A stretch of 64,000 bases of DNA from Streptomyces kurssanovii. GTDB lineage: Bacteria; Actinomycetota; Actinomycetes; Streptomycetales; Streptomycetaceae. Positions within the stretch are counted from its first letter, which is position 1. Each line of letters begins with the position of its first letter. The stretch is from NCBI RefSeq assembly GCF_014649695.1, contig NZ_BMTN01000003.1:496001-560000 (forward strand). The letters run 5' to 3'. The position numbers were made by a program, and so were the translations under genes. Below, in pieces: positions 45,172-53,873 of the stretch. The notes under the pieces were generated by a model. The model was not told where the DNA came from. It was given only the letters and a program-made list of their open reading frames with translations, and did not search any database.

Positions 45172-45208
45172 GACACTCATTTTCAACAAAAGCGGAAACG
45201 ATTGTCAA
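45171..45208 (-). promoter_or_regulatory. znuA promoter with two overlapping Zur boxes
   Basis: On the minus strand TTGACA (45203-45208), 18 bp, and GAAAAT (45179-45184) form the promoter. Zur box 1, TGAAAATGAGTGTCA (45171-45185), covers the -10, and box 2, TGACAATCGTTTCCG (45193-45207), covers the -35. They match 13 and 11 of 15 positions of the palindromic actinobacterial Zur consensus. Zinc-loaded Zur would block both elements. Confidence 0.8.
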
Positions 45209-45242
45209 TAAACGCCGGGGTCGCCTCCGTCACCGCACCGAT

Positions 45243-45273
45243 TTGATCCGGGGGGTGCGGCCGCCGGTAACCT
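45243..45273 (+). promoter_or_regulatory. Candidate glyS promoter
   Basis: TTGATC (45243-45248) and TAACCT (45268-45273) with 19-bp spacing, 43 nt before the glyS start. The spacer is slightly long. Confidence 0.5.
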
Positions 45274-45315
45274 GAGTCATTCTCCGTTCGTCGTCGTCGT
45301 AATGAAGAGAGCACC

Positions 45316-46698
45316 GTGGCCGCCGACAAGATCGATACGATCGTCAACCTGAGCAAGCGCCGTGGCTTTGTCTACCCCTGCAGCGAGATCTACGGCGGTC
45401 AGAAGGCCGCCTGGGACTACGGACCGCTGGGTGTCGAGCTCAAGGAGAACATCAAGCGCCAGTGGTGGCGCTACATGGTCACCTCGCGCGAGGACGTCGT
45501 CGGTATCGACTCGTCGGTGATCCTGGCCACCGAGGTCTGGGAGGCCTCCGGCCACGTCGCCACCTTCACCGACCCGCTCACCGAGTGCACCTCCTGCCAC
45601 AAGCGTTACCGCGCGGACCACCTGGAGGAGGCGTACGAGGAGAAGCACGGCCGCCTCCCCGAGAACGGCCTCGCCGACCTGAACTGCCCCAACTGCGGCA
45701 ACAAGGGCACCTTCACCGAGCCCAAGCAGTTCTCCGGCCTGCTCTCCACACACCTCGGCCCGACCCAGGACAGCGGCTCGATCGCGTATCTGCGTCCGGA
45801 GACCGCCCAGGGCATCTTCACCAACTTCGGCCAGGTGCTGCAGACCTCGCGCAAGAAGCCGCCGTTCGGCATCGCGCAGATGGGCAAGTCCTTCCGGAAC
45901 GAGATCACTCCGGGCAACTTCATCTTCCGCACCCGCGAGTTCGAGCAGATGGAGATGGAGTTCTTCGTCAAGCCGGGCGACGACGAGAAGTGGCACGAGT
46001 ACTGGATGGAGCAGCGCTGGAACTGGTACCGCGACCTGGGCCTGCGTGAGGAGAACATGCGCTGGTTCGAGCACCCGCAGGAGAAGCTCTCCCACTACTC
46101 CAAGCGCACCGCCGACATCGAGTACCGCTTCCAGTTCGGCGGCAGCGAGTGGGGCGAGCTCGAGGGCGTCGCCAACCGCACCGACTACGACCTGAAGGCG
46201 CACTCCAAGGCGTCGGGCAACGACCTGCTCTACTTCGACCAGGACGCGCAGGAGCGCTGGACCCCGTATGTCATCGAGCCCGCCGCGGGTGTCGGCCGCG
46301 CCATGCTCGCCTTCCTCCTCGACGCCTACAACGAGGACGAGGCCCCCAACGCCAAGGGCGTCATGGAGAAGCGCGCCGTGATGCGCCTCGACCCGCGCCT
46401 CGCGCCGGTCAAGGTCGCCGTCCTGCCGCTGAGCCGCAACGCGCAGCTCTCGCCGAAGGCCAAGGGTCTTGCCGCGGACCTGCGTAAGAACTGGAACATC
46501 GAGTTCGACGACGCGGGCGCCATCGGCCGCCGCTACCGCCGTCAGGACGAGATCGGCACCCCGTTCTGCGTCACCGTCGACTTCGACACCCTCGACGACA
46601 ACGCGGTGACCGTGCGCGAGCGCGACACGATGAAGCAGGAGCGTGTCTCCCTCGACCAGATCCAGGGCTACCTGGGCAGCCGCCTGCTGGGCTGCTGA
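45316..46698 (+). CDS. glyS: Glycine--tRNA ligase (dimeric class II)
   Basis: A 460-residue class II synthetase. The class II motifs are visible in [30 protein letters not shown] and [11 protein letters not shown], with [13 protein letters not shown], and the zinc-like Cys pairs CTSCHKR and CPNCGNK. The C-terminal anticodon-binding domain has VAVLPLSRN. It is the eukaryote/archaea-like single-chain dimeric type, not the alpha2beta2 type. The GTG at 45316 has a GAAGAGAG site. Confidence 0.96.
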   Translation: MAADKIDTIVNLSKRRGFVYPCSEIYGGQKAAWDYGPLGVELKENIKRQWWRYMVTSREDVVGIDSSVILATEVWEASGHVATFTDPLTECTSCHKRYRADHLEEAYEEKHGRLPENGLADLNCPNCGNKGTFTEPKQFSGLLSTHLGPTQDSGSIAYLRPETAQGIFTNFGQVLQTSRKKPPFGIAQMGKSFRNEITPGNFIFRTREFEQMEMEFFVKPGDDEKWHEYWMEQRWNWYRDLGLREENMRWFEHPQEKLSHYSKRTADIEYRFQFGGSEWGELEGVANRTDYDLKAHSKASGNDLLYFDQDAQERWTPYVIEPAAGVGRAMLAFLLDAYNEDEAPNAKGVMEKRAVMRLDPRLAPVKVAVLPLSRNAQLSPKAKGLAADLRKNWNIEFDDAGAIGRRYRRQDEIGTPFCVTVDFDTLDDNAVTVRERDTMKQERVSLDQIQGYLGSRLLGC

Positions 46699-46713
46699 CC
46701 GCCCGACGCGTTC

Positions 46714-46750
46714 GAAGCCCCCGGTTCCGGGTAACGGAACCGGGGGCTTC
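46714..46750 (+). terminator. Strong terminator after glyS
   Basis: A perfect 15-bp stem GAAGCCCCCGGTTCC/GGAACCGGGGGCTTC with a 7-nt loop, 15 nt after the glyS stop. Confidence 0.9.
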
Positions 46751-46807
46751 GTGCACACTGGGCCCCACGCGTACCCCGAAGCGGGCCAGGCACAGGAGGC
46801 GCACCAC

Positions 46808-47020
46808 ATGCCGTCCATGACCACCAGCAAGGTCCAGAGATGGGACCAGCACGGACGCGAACACGTCGTGCGGGTCGAAAAGGCGGGCATCCAGCGGCAG
46901 TTGATCTGCGGCACCTGTGACTGGCGCAAGAACGCGCAGTTCCTGCCGTGGCTCAAGGCCGAGGAGCATCTCGCGGAGGCCCATCAGGCGACCGTCGACC
47001 CGTCCGCGACCGGCGGCTGA
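46808..47020 (+). CDS. Small C2H2-like zinc-finger protein
   Basis: A 70-residue protein with CGTC near residue 35 and HLAEAH near the C-terminus (C-X2-C-X17-H-X4-H). The N-terminus is basic and polar (TTSKVQRWDQHGREHVVR). It may bind zinc and nucleic acid, but no family is recognised. The ATG at 46808 has AGGAGG 7 nt upstream. It is flanked by the glyS terminator and a leaderless micro-ORF. Confidence 0.7.
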   Translation: MPSMTTSKVQRWDQHGREHVVRVEKAGIQRQLICGTCDWRKNAQFLPWLKAEEHLAEAHQATVDPSATGG

Positions 47021-47097
47021 GGCCGTCGGCGCTTCTTCATGTGATGTGCCCGAAAACCGGATGCCCTCGCCCCGCCCGGCAGGGTACCGTCGTCGGC

Positions 47098-47127
47098 ATG
47101 TCTTCGTTCTTCCAGATCTACGAGTGA
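47098..47127 (+). CDS. Candidate leaderless micro-ORF (9 codons)
   Basis: ATG TCT TCG TTC TTC CAG ATC TAC GAG TGA encodes MSSFFQIYE. TACCGT (47085-47090) is exactly 7 nt before the ATG, the same spacing as the leaderless genes in this window. It ends 70 nt before the DUF6243 gene, so it could be a leader peptide. Nothing else supports expression. Confidence 0.4.
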   Translation: MSSFFQIYE

Positions 47128-47197
47128 GAGGGCGGCGGGCGTACCGCCTCCGTCCGACGTTTCCCGAGTCACTTCTCACCATGAATGGGAGAACCCC

Positions 47198-47434
47198 ATG
47201 GCCAAGAGCCGCAACAACCTTCTCGGCGTAGGCGGACAGCGCAAGAAGCTGTCCCGCGCCGACCAGCAGGCGGGCGGCCCCGCCCGCAACGCCGACCGCA
47301 GGGCCGCCGAGGACCACAAGCAGGAGCTGGTGCGCAAGATGCGTGAGCGCGCCCAGGCCGACCGGTCGGAAGGCGAGCCGCAGACGGACGCGGACGCGCG
47401 GCCGGACGCCGCCCCGCAGGGGGAGCAGGCCTGA
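47198..47434 (+). CDS. DUF6243 family small protein
   Basis: A 78-residue basic, charged protein of the DUF6243 family, starting MAKSRNNLLGVGGQRKKLSR and rich in Lys/Arg/Asp/Glu with a helical middle. No enzyme motif or signal peptide. The ATG at 47198 has GGGAGA upstream. Its N-terminus resembles ribosome-associated small proteins, but no function is known. Confidence 0.8.
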   Translation: MAKSRNNLLGVGGQRKKLSRADQQAGGPARNADRRAAEDHKQELVRKMRERAQADRSEGEPQTDADARPDAAPQGEQA

Positions 47435-47443
47435 TCGACGGAG

Positions 47444-47474
47444 GGGCCCGGACCGCACCACGCGGTCCGGGCCC
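47444..47474 (+). terminator. Terminator after the DUF6243 gene
   Basis: A 13-bp stem GGGCCCGGACCGC/GCGGTCCGGGCCC with a 5-nt loop, followed by TTTCGC. Confidence 0.85.
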
Positions 47475-47531
47475 TTTCGCATGTCCGCCGGGGCCCCACC
47501 GCTGTCCGCCGGGGCCCGCCGCCCGGAGCGT

Positions 47532-49004
47532 TCAGCGTGTGCGCCGGCTCCGGCCGTCCGTGCGGGAGGGGATCCGGTCGATCTCCGGTTCGCCGAGCCG
47601 TTCCGCAGTCCGCCGTGCCGACTCCCGCGCCCGCCGGCCGCTGGTGAGCGCGCCGACCACGAGCACGCACAGACCGCAGCCGGCGATGATCCACCAGGCG
47701 GGCCGGCTCGCGGCCACGAAGCCCTCGGTGTGCGAGGAGGCGGAGACCCCGGCGGCGAGCACCGCGCCGATCACGGCCACACCGAGTGTCTGGCCGATCT
47801 GCCGGCTCGTCGAGGCGACCGCGGCCGCCACTCCGGCCTGGGCACGGGGCATCCCGGAGACTGCAGTGTTGGTGATCGGGGCGTTGACGAGGCCGAAGCC
47901 GAGGCCGAAGAGGACGTAGCCGGTGAACAGCAGGGAGGTGGAGGTCTCCGCCTCGAACGCGGCGAACAGGACACCGCTGGCCGTCATCGTGACGCCGGCG
48001 GCGAGCAGCGACGGGCGGGGGCCGTACGCGGCCACCAGCCGCCCCGACAGCGGCGCGCAGACGAGCGTGAGCCCGGCCATGGGCAGCATGTAGAGGCCCG
48101 CGTGCAGAGCGGTCAGACCGCGGACGTCCTGGAGGTACAGCGTGTTGACGAACAGGAAGCCGCCGAGGGCGGCGAACGCGCTCACCGCGATGACGGTCGC
48201 CCCGCTGAACGGCAGGCTGTGGAAGAAACGCAGGTCGATGAGCGGCTCGGCGCGACGCGGCTCGTAGCGCAGCAGCCCGGCGAGGGCGAGTGCGGCGACG
48301 ACGGCGAGGGTGAGGATCAGTGGCGAGGCCCAGCCCGCCACCGGCGCCTCGATGATCGCGTACGTCAGAGAGCCGAGGAGCACGACGACCAGCAACTGGC
48401 CCACGGGGTCGAAGCGGCGGGCCTTCGGAGCACGGGACTCGGGCACGTAGCGCCAGGTGAGCAGCAGGGCGGCGAGACCGACGGGCAGGTTGACCCAGAA
48501 GATGGACCGCCAGCCGACGCCGTCCACGAGCAGGCCGCCGACGAGGGGGCCCGCGGCCATGGAGATCCCGACGACCCCGCCCCAGACGCCGATGGCGCGG
48601 GCGCGCTCACGGGGATCGGTGAAAGTGTTGGTGATGATCGACATGGCGACCGGGTTGAGCATGGAACCGCCCACCGCCTGCACCATGCGGAACGCGACGA
48701 GGGACTCGAGGTTCTGGGCGAGGGAGCACAGCAGCGAGCCCAGGGTGAAGAACACGAGCCCGACCATGAAGACCCTGCGCCGGCCGACCCGGTCCGCGAC
48801 GGAACCGGCGAGCATCAGCAGCGAGGCCAGCACGAGGGTGTAGGCGTCGATCACCCACTGCATCCCGGCGACCGAGGCGTCCATCTCCCGGCGCAGCGAG
48901 GGCAGCGCGACATTGAGGATCGTGTTGTCGAGGCTGACGATCAGCAGGCTCATACAGCAGATCGCCAGGACCAGGATCCGGTGCCGGGGGCTGAGCTCGG
49001 GCAT
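47532..49004 (-). CDS. MFS transporter, EmrB/QacA (DHA2) family
   Basis: A 490-residue exporter with about 14 TM segments. Loop motif GSVADRVGRRRVFMVG and motif C-like GISMAAGPLVGGLLVDGVGW are typical. The LDNTILNVALPSLRREM N-terminus is characteristic of the DHA2 group. Start chosen at the ATG at 49004: TACGAT (minus strand) is 7 nt before it, so the mRNA is leaderless; the frame runs 9 codons further. It is divergent from dusB over 53 bp. The substrate is unknown. Confidence 0.87.
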   Translation of the reverse strand: MPELSPRHRILVLAICCMSLLIVSLDNTILNVALPSLRREMDASVAGMQWVIDAYTLVLASLLMLAGSVADRVGRRRVFMVGLVFFTLGSLLCSLAQNLESLVAFRMVQAVGGSMLNPVAMSIITNTFTDPRERARAIGVWGGVVGISMAAGPLVGGLLVDGVGWRSIFWVNLPVGLAALLLTWRYVPESRAPKARRFDPVGQLLVVVLLGSLTYAIIEAPVAGWASPLILTLAVVAALALAGLLRYEPRRAEPLIDLRFFHSLPFSGATVIAVSAFAALGGFLFVNTLYLQDVRGLTALHAGLYMLPMAGLTLVCAPLSGRLVAAYGPRPSLLAAGVTMTASGVLFAAFEAETSTSLLFTGYVLFGLGFGLVNAPITNTAVSGMPRAQAGVAAAVASTSRQIGQTLGVAVIGAVLAAGVSASSHTEGFVAASRPAWWIIAGCGLCVLVVGALTSGRRARESARRTAERLGEPEIDRIPSRTDGRSRRTR

Positions 49005-49057
49005 GCGATGAATCGTATGGCTGACCGACAATCCCGGCAGTGCGCGACAATGGGCGA

Positions 49058-50209
49058 ATGACCACGCTCGCCACCGCTTCCTCGAACATGCTCCGGATCG
49101 GTCCGCACGCCGTGCAGCCGCCGGTGGTCCTCGCTCCCATGGCCGGCATCACGAACGCGCCCTTCCGGACGCTGTGCCGGGAGTTCAGCGGCGGGAAGGG
49201 CCTGTTCGTCAGCGAGATGATCACCACGCGAGCCCTGGTCGAGCGCAACGAGAAGACGATGCAGCTCATCCACTTCGACGAGACCGAGACCCCGCGCTCG
49301 ATCCAGCTCTACGGGGTGGACCCGGTCACCGTCGGCAAGGCCGTGCGGATGATCGTGGACGAGGACCTGGCCGACCACATCGACCTGAACTTCGGCTGCC
49401 CCGTCCCCAAGGTCACCCGCAAGGGCGGCGGCTCCGCCCTCCCGTTCAAGCGGCCCCTGCTGCGCGCGATCCTGCACGAGGCGGTCACCAACGCGGGCGA
49501 CCTGCCGGTCACCATGAAGATGCGCAAGGGCATCGACGACGACCACATCACCTACCTCGACGCCGGCCGGATCGCGGTCGAGGAGGGCGTGACGGCCGTC
49601 GCCCTGCACGGACGCACGGCGGCGCAGCACTACGGCGGCACCGCGGACTGGGAGGCGATCGCCCGCCTCAAGGAACACGTCCCGGAGATCCCGGTGCTCG
49701 GCAACGGCGACATCTGGTCCGCGGACGACGCCCTGCGGATGGTGCGAGAGACCGGCTGTGACGGCGTGGTCGTCGGCCGCGGCTGCCTGGGCCGGCCATG
49801 GCTGTTCGCGGACCTGGTGGCGGCCTTCGAGGGGCGCGACGACTACGCGCGGCCCCCACTGCGCCAGGTCGCGGACGTGATGCTGCGGCACGCGACGCTG
49901 CTGGGGGAGTGGATCGGGGACGAGTCGCGCGGAGTGGTCGACTTCCGTAAGCACGTGGCCTGGTACCTGAAGGGCTTCGCCGTCGGCTCCGAGATGCGCA
50001 AGAAGCTCGCGATCACCTCGTCGCTGGACGAGCTGGGCGCTCAGTTGAGCGAGCTCGATCTGGACCAGCCGTGGCCGGCGGGCGCGGACGGCCCCCGCGG
50101 GCGTACGTCGGGCAACAACCGGGTGGTGCTGCCGGACGGCTGGTTGCGGGATCCGTACGACTGCGCCGGTGTCGGAGCGGACGCCGAGCTGGACACTTCC
50201 GGTGGCTGA
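49058..50209 (+). CDS. dusB: tRNA-dihydrouridine synthase DusB
   Basis: A 383-residue FMN enzyme reducing uridine to dihydrouridine in tRNA. It has VLAPMAGITNAPFR, the catalytic Cys in LNFGCPVPKVTRKGGG, ALHGRTAAQHYGG and GNGDIWS with VVVGRGCLGRPWLF (FMN binding). A GTG at 49040 is in frame, but GACAAT (49046-49051) lies 6 nt before the ATG at 49058 and would fall inside the coding region otherwise. The product is leaderless. Confidence 0.93.
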   Translation: MTTLATASSNMLRIGPHAVQPPVVLAPMAGITNAPFRTLCREFSGGKGLFVSEMITTRALVERNEKTMQLIHFDETETPRSIQLYGVDPVTVGKAVRMIVDEDLADHIDLNFGCPVPKVTRKGGGSALPFKRPLLRAILHEAVTNAGDLPVTMKMRKGIDDDHITYLDAGRIAVEEGVTAVALHGRTAAQHYGGTADWEAIARLKEHVPEIPVLGNGDIWSADDALRMVRETGCDGVVVGRGCLGRPWLFADLVAAFEGRDDYARPPLRQVADVMLRHATLLGEWIGDESRGVVDFRKHVAWYLKGFAVGSEMRKKLAITSSLDELGAQLSELDLDQPWPAGADGPRGRTSGNNRVVLPDGWLRDPYDCAGVGADAELDTSGG

Positions 50210-50324
50210 CCGGTGGCGGAGGCGGTCCGGATGATGGAATTCCGGCGCCCCGGAAGGCGTGATTCTCGCCACCCCTGATAAGGGGTGCGCTCAGATGAGC
50301 GAAACTCGGGCGGCTGCACCTCTC

Positions 50325-50351
50325 AAAGGGTGGCACTCAGTGCCACCCTTT
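50325..50351 (+). terminator. dusB terminator
   Basis: A perfect 12-bp stem AAAGGGTGGCAC/GTGCCACCCTTT with the 3-nt loop TCA, followed by a T-rich CTGCTTTT. This is one of the few classical intrinsic terminators in the window. Confidence 0.92.
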
Positions 50352-50602
50352 CTGCTTTTGAGGCATGGAGTGACTTGTGACTGTGAGTAATTGTGTGACG
50401 TCCGGCGAACGCGGGAAGTGATCATTCCTTCAGGAGTTGAAGTGAAGGGGCTACACCTTCCTCACCTCCGAGCACTTTCGATTGGCTGGCGGACGAGTGG
50501 TTAAGGCCGTATGACGGGCAAGTGGACGTACCCAGACGCCTTCGATCTGGGTATGTTCCTCGCCGTCAGGGCAGCCACCGAGTCCTCGAGGAGTCGAGAC
50601 CC
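50352..50602 (+). promoter_or_regulatory. Long upstream region of ppdK with a strong hairpin
   Basis: This 250-nt stretch holds no supported gene. Its distinct element is the hairpin TACCCAGA-N9-TCTGGGTA (50529-50536 with 50546-50553), 50 nt before the start codon. A second palindrome, CCTCGAGG (50585-50592), overlaps the ribosome binding site. Further upstream lies a short GAAGG/CCTTC stem. A regulatory leader is possible. Confidence 0.5.
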
Positions 50603-53314
50603 GTGTCGGAAAACAAAGATCAGAAGTTCGTCTACGACTTCACCGAGGGCAACAAAGAGCTCAAGGACCTCCTCGGCGGCAAGGGTGCGAACCTCGCCGA
50701 GATGACCAACCTCGGTCTGCCGGTCCCTCCGGGCTTCACGATCACCACCGAGGCCTGCAAGGTCTACCTCGAGAGCGGCGAAGAGCCGGCCGAGCTGCGG
50801 GACGAGGTGAGTGCGCACCTCGACGCCCTCGAGCAGACGATGGGCAAGAAGCTCGGCCAGGCCGACAACCCCCTTCTGGTCTCCGTGCGTTCGGGTGCCA
50901 AGTTCTCCATGCCCGGCATGATGGACACGGTCCTCAACATCGGCCTCTCCGACGAGTCGGTCGCGGGACTCGCCCAGCAGGCGGGCGACGAGCGCTTCGC
51001 GTGGGACTCCTACCGCCGCCTCATCCAGATGTTCGGCAAGACCGTGCTGGGCGTGGACGGCGAGCTCTTCGAGGACGCCCTCGACGAGGCCAAGGCCGCC
51101 AAGAAGGTCACCGTCGACACCGACCTCGACGCCGCCGACCTGAAGAAGCTCGTCAAGCAGTTCAAGAAGATCGTCAAGGCCGAGGCCGGCCGCGACTTCC
51201 CGCAGGACCCGCGTGAGCAGATGGACCTCGCGATCTGCTCGGTCTTCGAGTCGTGGAACACGGACCGGGCCAAGCTCTACCGCCGCCAGGAGCGCATCCC
51301 GGGCGACCTCGGCACGGCCGTCAACATCTGCTCCATGGTCTTCGGCAACCTCGGCCCCGACTCCGGCACCGGCGTCGCCTTCACCCGCGACCCCGCCTCC
51401 GGCCACCAGGGCGTCTACGGCGACTACCTGCAGAACGCGCAGGGCGAGGACGTCGTCGCCGGTATCCGCAACACCGTGCCGCTGGCCGACCTCGAGTCGA
51501 TCGACAAGAAGTCGTACGACCAGCTGATGCAGATCATGGAGACGCTGGAGAACCACTACAAGGATCTCTGCGACATCGAGTTCACCATCGAGCGCGGCCA
51601 GCTGTGGATGCTGCAGACCCGCGTCGGCAAGCGCACCGCCGGCGCCGCCTTCCGCATCGCCACCCAGCTCGTCGACCAGGGCCTGATCGACGAGGCCGAG
51701 GCGCTCCAGCGCGTCAACGGCGCCCAGCTCGCGCAGCTGATGTTCCCGCGCTTCGACGAGAAGGCGAAGACGGAGCTGCTCGGGCGCGGCATCGCCGCCT
51801 CCCCGGGTGCGGCCGTCGGCAAGGCCGTCTTCGACTCCTACACCGCGGTCAAGTGGTCGCGCTCCGGCGAGAAGGTCATCCTCATCCGCCGTGAGACCAA
51901 CCCGGACGACCTGGACGGCATGATCGCCGCCGAGGGCATCCTGACCTCCCGCGGCGGCAAGACCTCGCACGCCGCGGTCGTCGCCCGCGGCATGGGCAAG
52001 ACCTGTGTCTGCGGCGCCGAGGAGCTCGAGGTCGACACCAAGCGCCGCCGGATGACGGTGAACGGCACCGTCATCGAGGAGGGCGACGTCGTCTCCGTCG
52101 ACGGCTCCACCGGCAGGGTCTACAAGGGTGAGGTGCCCGTCGTGCCCTCCCCGGTCGTCGAGTACTTCGAGGGCCGCATGCACGCCGGCGCCGACGACGC
52201 CGACGAGCTCGTCCAGGCCGTCCACCGGATCATGGCCTACGCGGACCGGGTACGCCGGCTGCGCGTACGGGCGAACGCCGACAACGCCGAGGACGCGCTG
52301 CGCGCCCGCCGCTTCGGCGCCCAGGGCATCGGCCTGTGCCGTACCGAGCACATGTTCCTCGGCGAGCGCCGCGAGATGGTCGAGAAGCTGATCCTCGCGG
52401 ACACCGACGACGAGCGCGAGGAGGCCCTGCGGGCGCTGCTGCCCCAGCAGAAGCAGGACTTCGTCGAGCTGTTCGAGGCGATGGACGGACTGCCGGTGAC
52501 GGTGCGTCTGCTCGACCCGCCGCTGCACGAGTTCCTGCCGGACATCACCGAGCTGTCGGTGCGCGTCGCCCTCGCCGAGGCCCGCAAGGACCACAACGAG
52601 AACGACCTGCGTCTGCTCCAGGCCGTGCACCGGCTGCACGAGCAGAACCCGATGCTGGGCCTGCGCGGCGTACGCCTCGGGCTCGTCATCCCCGGCCTGT
52701 TCACCATGCAGGTCCGGGCGATCGCCGAGGCCGCGGCGCAGCGCATCGAGGCCAAGGGCGACCCGCGCGCCGAGATCATGATCCCGCTCGTCGGCACCGT
52801 CCAGGAGCTGGAGATCGTCCGCGAGGAGGCCGAGCAGGTCATCGCCGAGGTGCGGCAGCAGACCGGTATCGACCTGAAGCTGGCGCTCGGCACGATGATC
52901 GAGCTGCCGCGCGCCGCGCTGACCGCCGGGCAGATCGCCGAGGCCGCCGAGTTCTTCTCCTTCGGCACCAACGACCTCACCCAGACCGTGTGGGGCTTCT
53001 CGCGCGACGACGTGGAGGCCAGCTTCTTCACCGCGTACCTGGAGAAGGGCATCTTCGGGGTCTCCCCGTTCGAGACCATCGACAAGGACGGCGTCGGCTC
53101 GCTCGTCCGCAGCGCGGTGGAGGCCGGCCGGGCCACCCGGCCCGACCTCAAGCTCGGCGTCTGCGGCGAGCACGGCGGCGACCCCGAGTCGGTGCACTTC
53201 TTCCACGAGGTGGGTCTGGACTACGTGTCCTGCTCGCCGTTCCGCATCCCGGTGGCGCGGCTGGAGGCGGGCCGCGCCGCGGCGGTCCGTTCGACGGGCA
53301 GCGACTCCCGCTAG
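50603..53314 (+). CDS. ppdK: Pyruvate, phosphate dikinase
   Basis: A 903-residue enzyme interconverting pyruvate + ATP + Pi and PEP + AMP + PPi. The N-terminal ATP-grasp has LLGGKGANLAEMTNLGLPVP; the swivelling domain has the phospho-His motif LTSRGGKTSHAAVVARGMG (phosphorylatable Thr two residues before His); the C-terminal PEP/pyruvate barrel has GLCRTEHMF, FSFGTNDLTQTVWGFSRDD and the CGEHGGDPESV loop with the catalytic Cys. The GTG at 50603 has GAGGAG. It is monocistronic, with a long leader and a strong terminator. Confidence 0.96.
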   Translation: MSENKDQKFVYDFTEGNKELKDLLGGKGANLAEMTNLGLPVPPGFTITTEACKVYLESGEEPAELRDEVSAHLDALEQTMGKKLGQADNPLLVSVRSGAKFSMPGMMDTVLNIGLSDESVAGLAQQAGDERFAWDSYRRLIQMFGKTVLGVDGELFEDALDEAKAAKKVTVDTDLDAADLKKLVKQFKKIVKAEAGRDFPQDPREQMDLAICSVFESWNTDRAKLYRRQERIPGDLGTAVNICSMVFGNLGPDSGTGVAFTRDPASGHQGVYGDYLQNAQGEDVVAGIRNTVPLADLESIDKKSYDQLMQIMETLENHYKDLCDIEFTIERGQLWMLQTRVGKRTAGAAFRIATQLVDQGLIDEAEALQRVNGAQLAQLMFPRFDEKAKTELLGRGIAASPGAAVGKAVFDSYTAVKWSRSGEKVILIRRETNPDDLDGMIAAEGILTSRGGKTSHAAVVARGMGKTCVCGAEELEVDTKRRRMTVNGTVIEEGDVVSVDGSTGRVYKGEVPVVPSPVVEYFEGRMHAGADDADELVQAVHRIMAYADRVRRLRVRANADNAEDALRARRFGAQGIGLCRTEHMFLGERREMVEKLILADTDDEREEALRALLPQQKQDFVELFEAMDGLPVTVRLLDPPLHEFLPDITELSVRVALAEARKDHNENDLRLLQAVHRLHEQNPMLGLRGVRLGLVIPGLFTMQVRAIAEAAAQRIEAKGDPRAEIMIPLVGTVQELEIVREEAEQVIAEVRQQTGIDLKLALGTMIELPRAALTAGQIAEAAEFFSFGTNDLTQTVWGFSRDDVEASFFTAYLEKGIFGVSPFETIDKDGVGSLVRSAVEAGRATRPDLKLGVCGEHGGDPESVHFFHEVGLDYVSCSPFRIPVARLEAGRAAAVRSTGSDSR

Positions 53315-53416
53315 GGACCATCAGACTCCGGGGTCGTCACCGGGGCCGGGGCACGAACCCCGGAGCCCGGTACCCCGACCCTCACCGGCTACCCGGTGGC
53401 GGCTCCGGACCCACAG

Positions 53417-53455
53417 AGAAGGGGCGGGCGCCTGTGCGGGGCGCCCGCCCCTTCT
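53417..53455 (+). terminator. Strong terminator after ppdK
   Basis: A perfect 16-bp stem AGAAGGGGCGGGCGCC/GGCGCCCGCCCCTTCT with a 7-nt loop, about 100 nt after the ppdK stop. Confidence 0.9.
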
Positions 53456-53873
53456 GCATGCCCGGGCGCCTTGTCGCACCGGAACTCACGGGCCCTTGTT
53501 GAACCGGAAGTCAGTTGAATCGCGGATCAGTCAACCTTCGCTGATTGACATTCAAACAAATTTCTTCTGTTTCGCGCCGGATACAACGGACGGAGCGCGG
53601 CCGGCGGATCCCCACCCACCGACCGCGCTCCATTACCCGTGCCGGACACGGAGCCGCAACCTCCATCACCGCCGCCGGACGCGCAAAGCCCCCCACGGTC
53701 CTCGCTGCGTCACATCGGTGAAGTAGGTTTCATGCCCGACGTCGTACAGCTTTTCGGTTGCCCCCCAGGACCCGCGAGGCGTTTCAACTGTGGCTGAAAC
53801 ACCGTGGTAACAACCTGTGATTGCATGCATACTCAGTGATGGGGGCGATTGCGGTTGCAACAGTGGGGGTTCG
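53456..53873. other. Gene-free, AT-richer region before the ArsR-like gene
   Basis: This 418-nt gap has no supported gene. The part 53500-53580 is noticeably AT-richer than its surroundings and carries an isolated TTGACA (53545-53550). An inverted repeat GTTTCA-N8-TGAAAC (53781-53800) lies 74 nt before the next start and is a candidate operator. Confidence 0.6.

Noticed and set aside
50487-50511. String GACGAGTGGTTAAGGCC resembling the D-arm of a tRNA-Ser or tRNA-Leu.
   Set aside because: No acceptor stem, anticodon arm or T-arm pairing follows, and the GTTCRA motif is missing.
50511-50705. 64-codon plus-strand ORF in the ppdK leader.
   Set aside because: No ribosome binding site; the frame runs into the ppdK coding region and the better explanation is a structured leader.
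53666-53860. Minus-strand ORF of 64 codons before the ArsR-like gene.
   Set aside because: Third codon positions are only moderately GC-rich and there is no ribosome binding site or known homologue.
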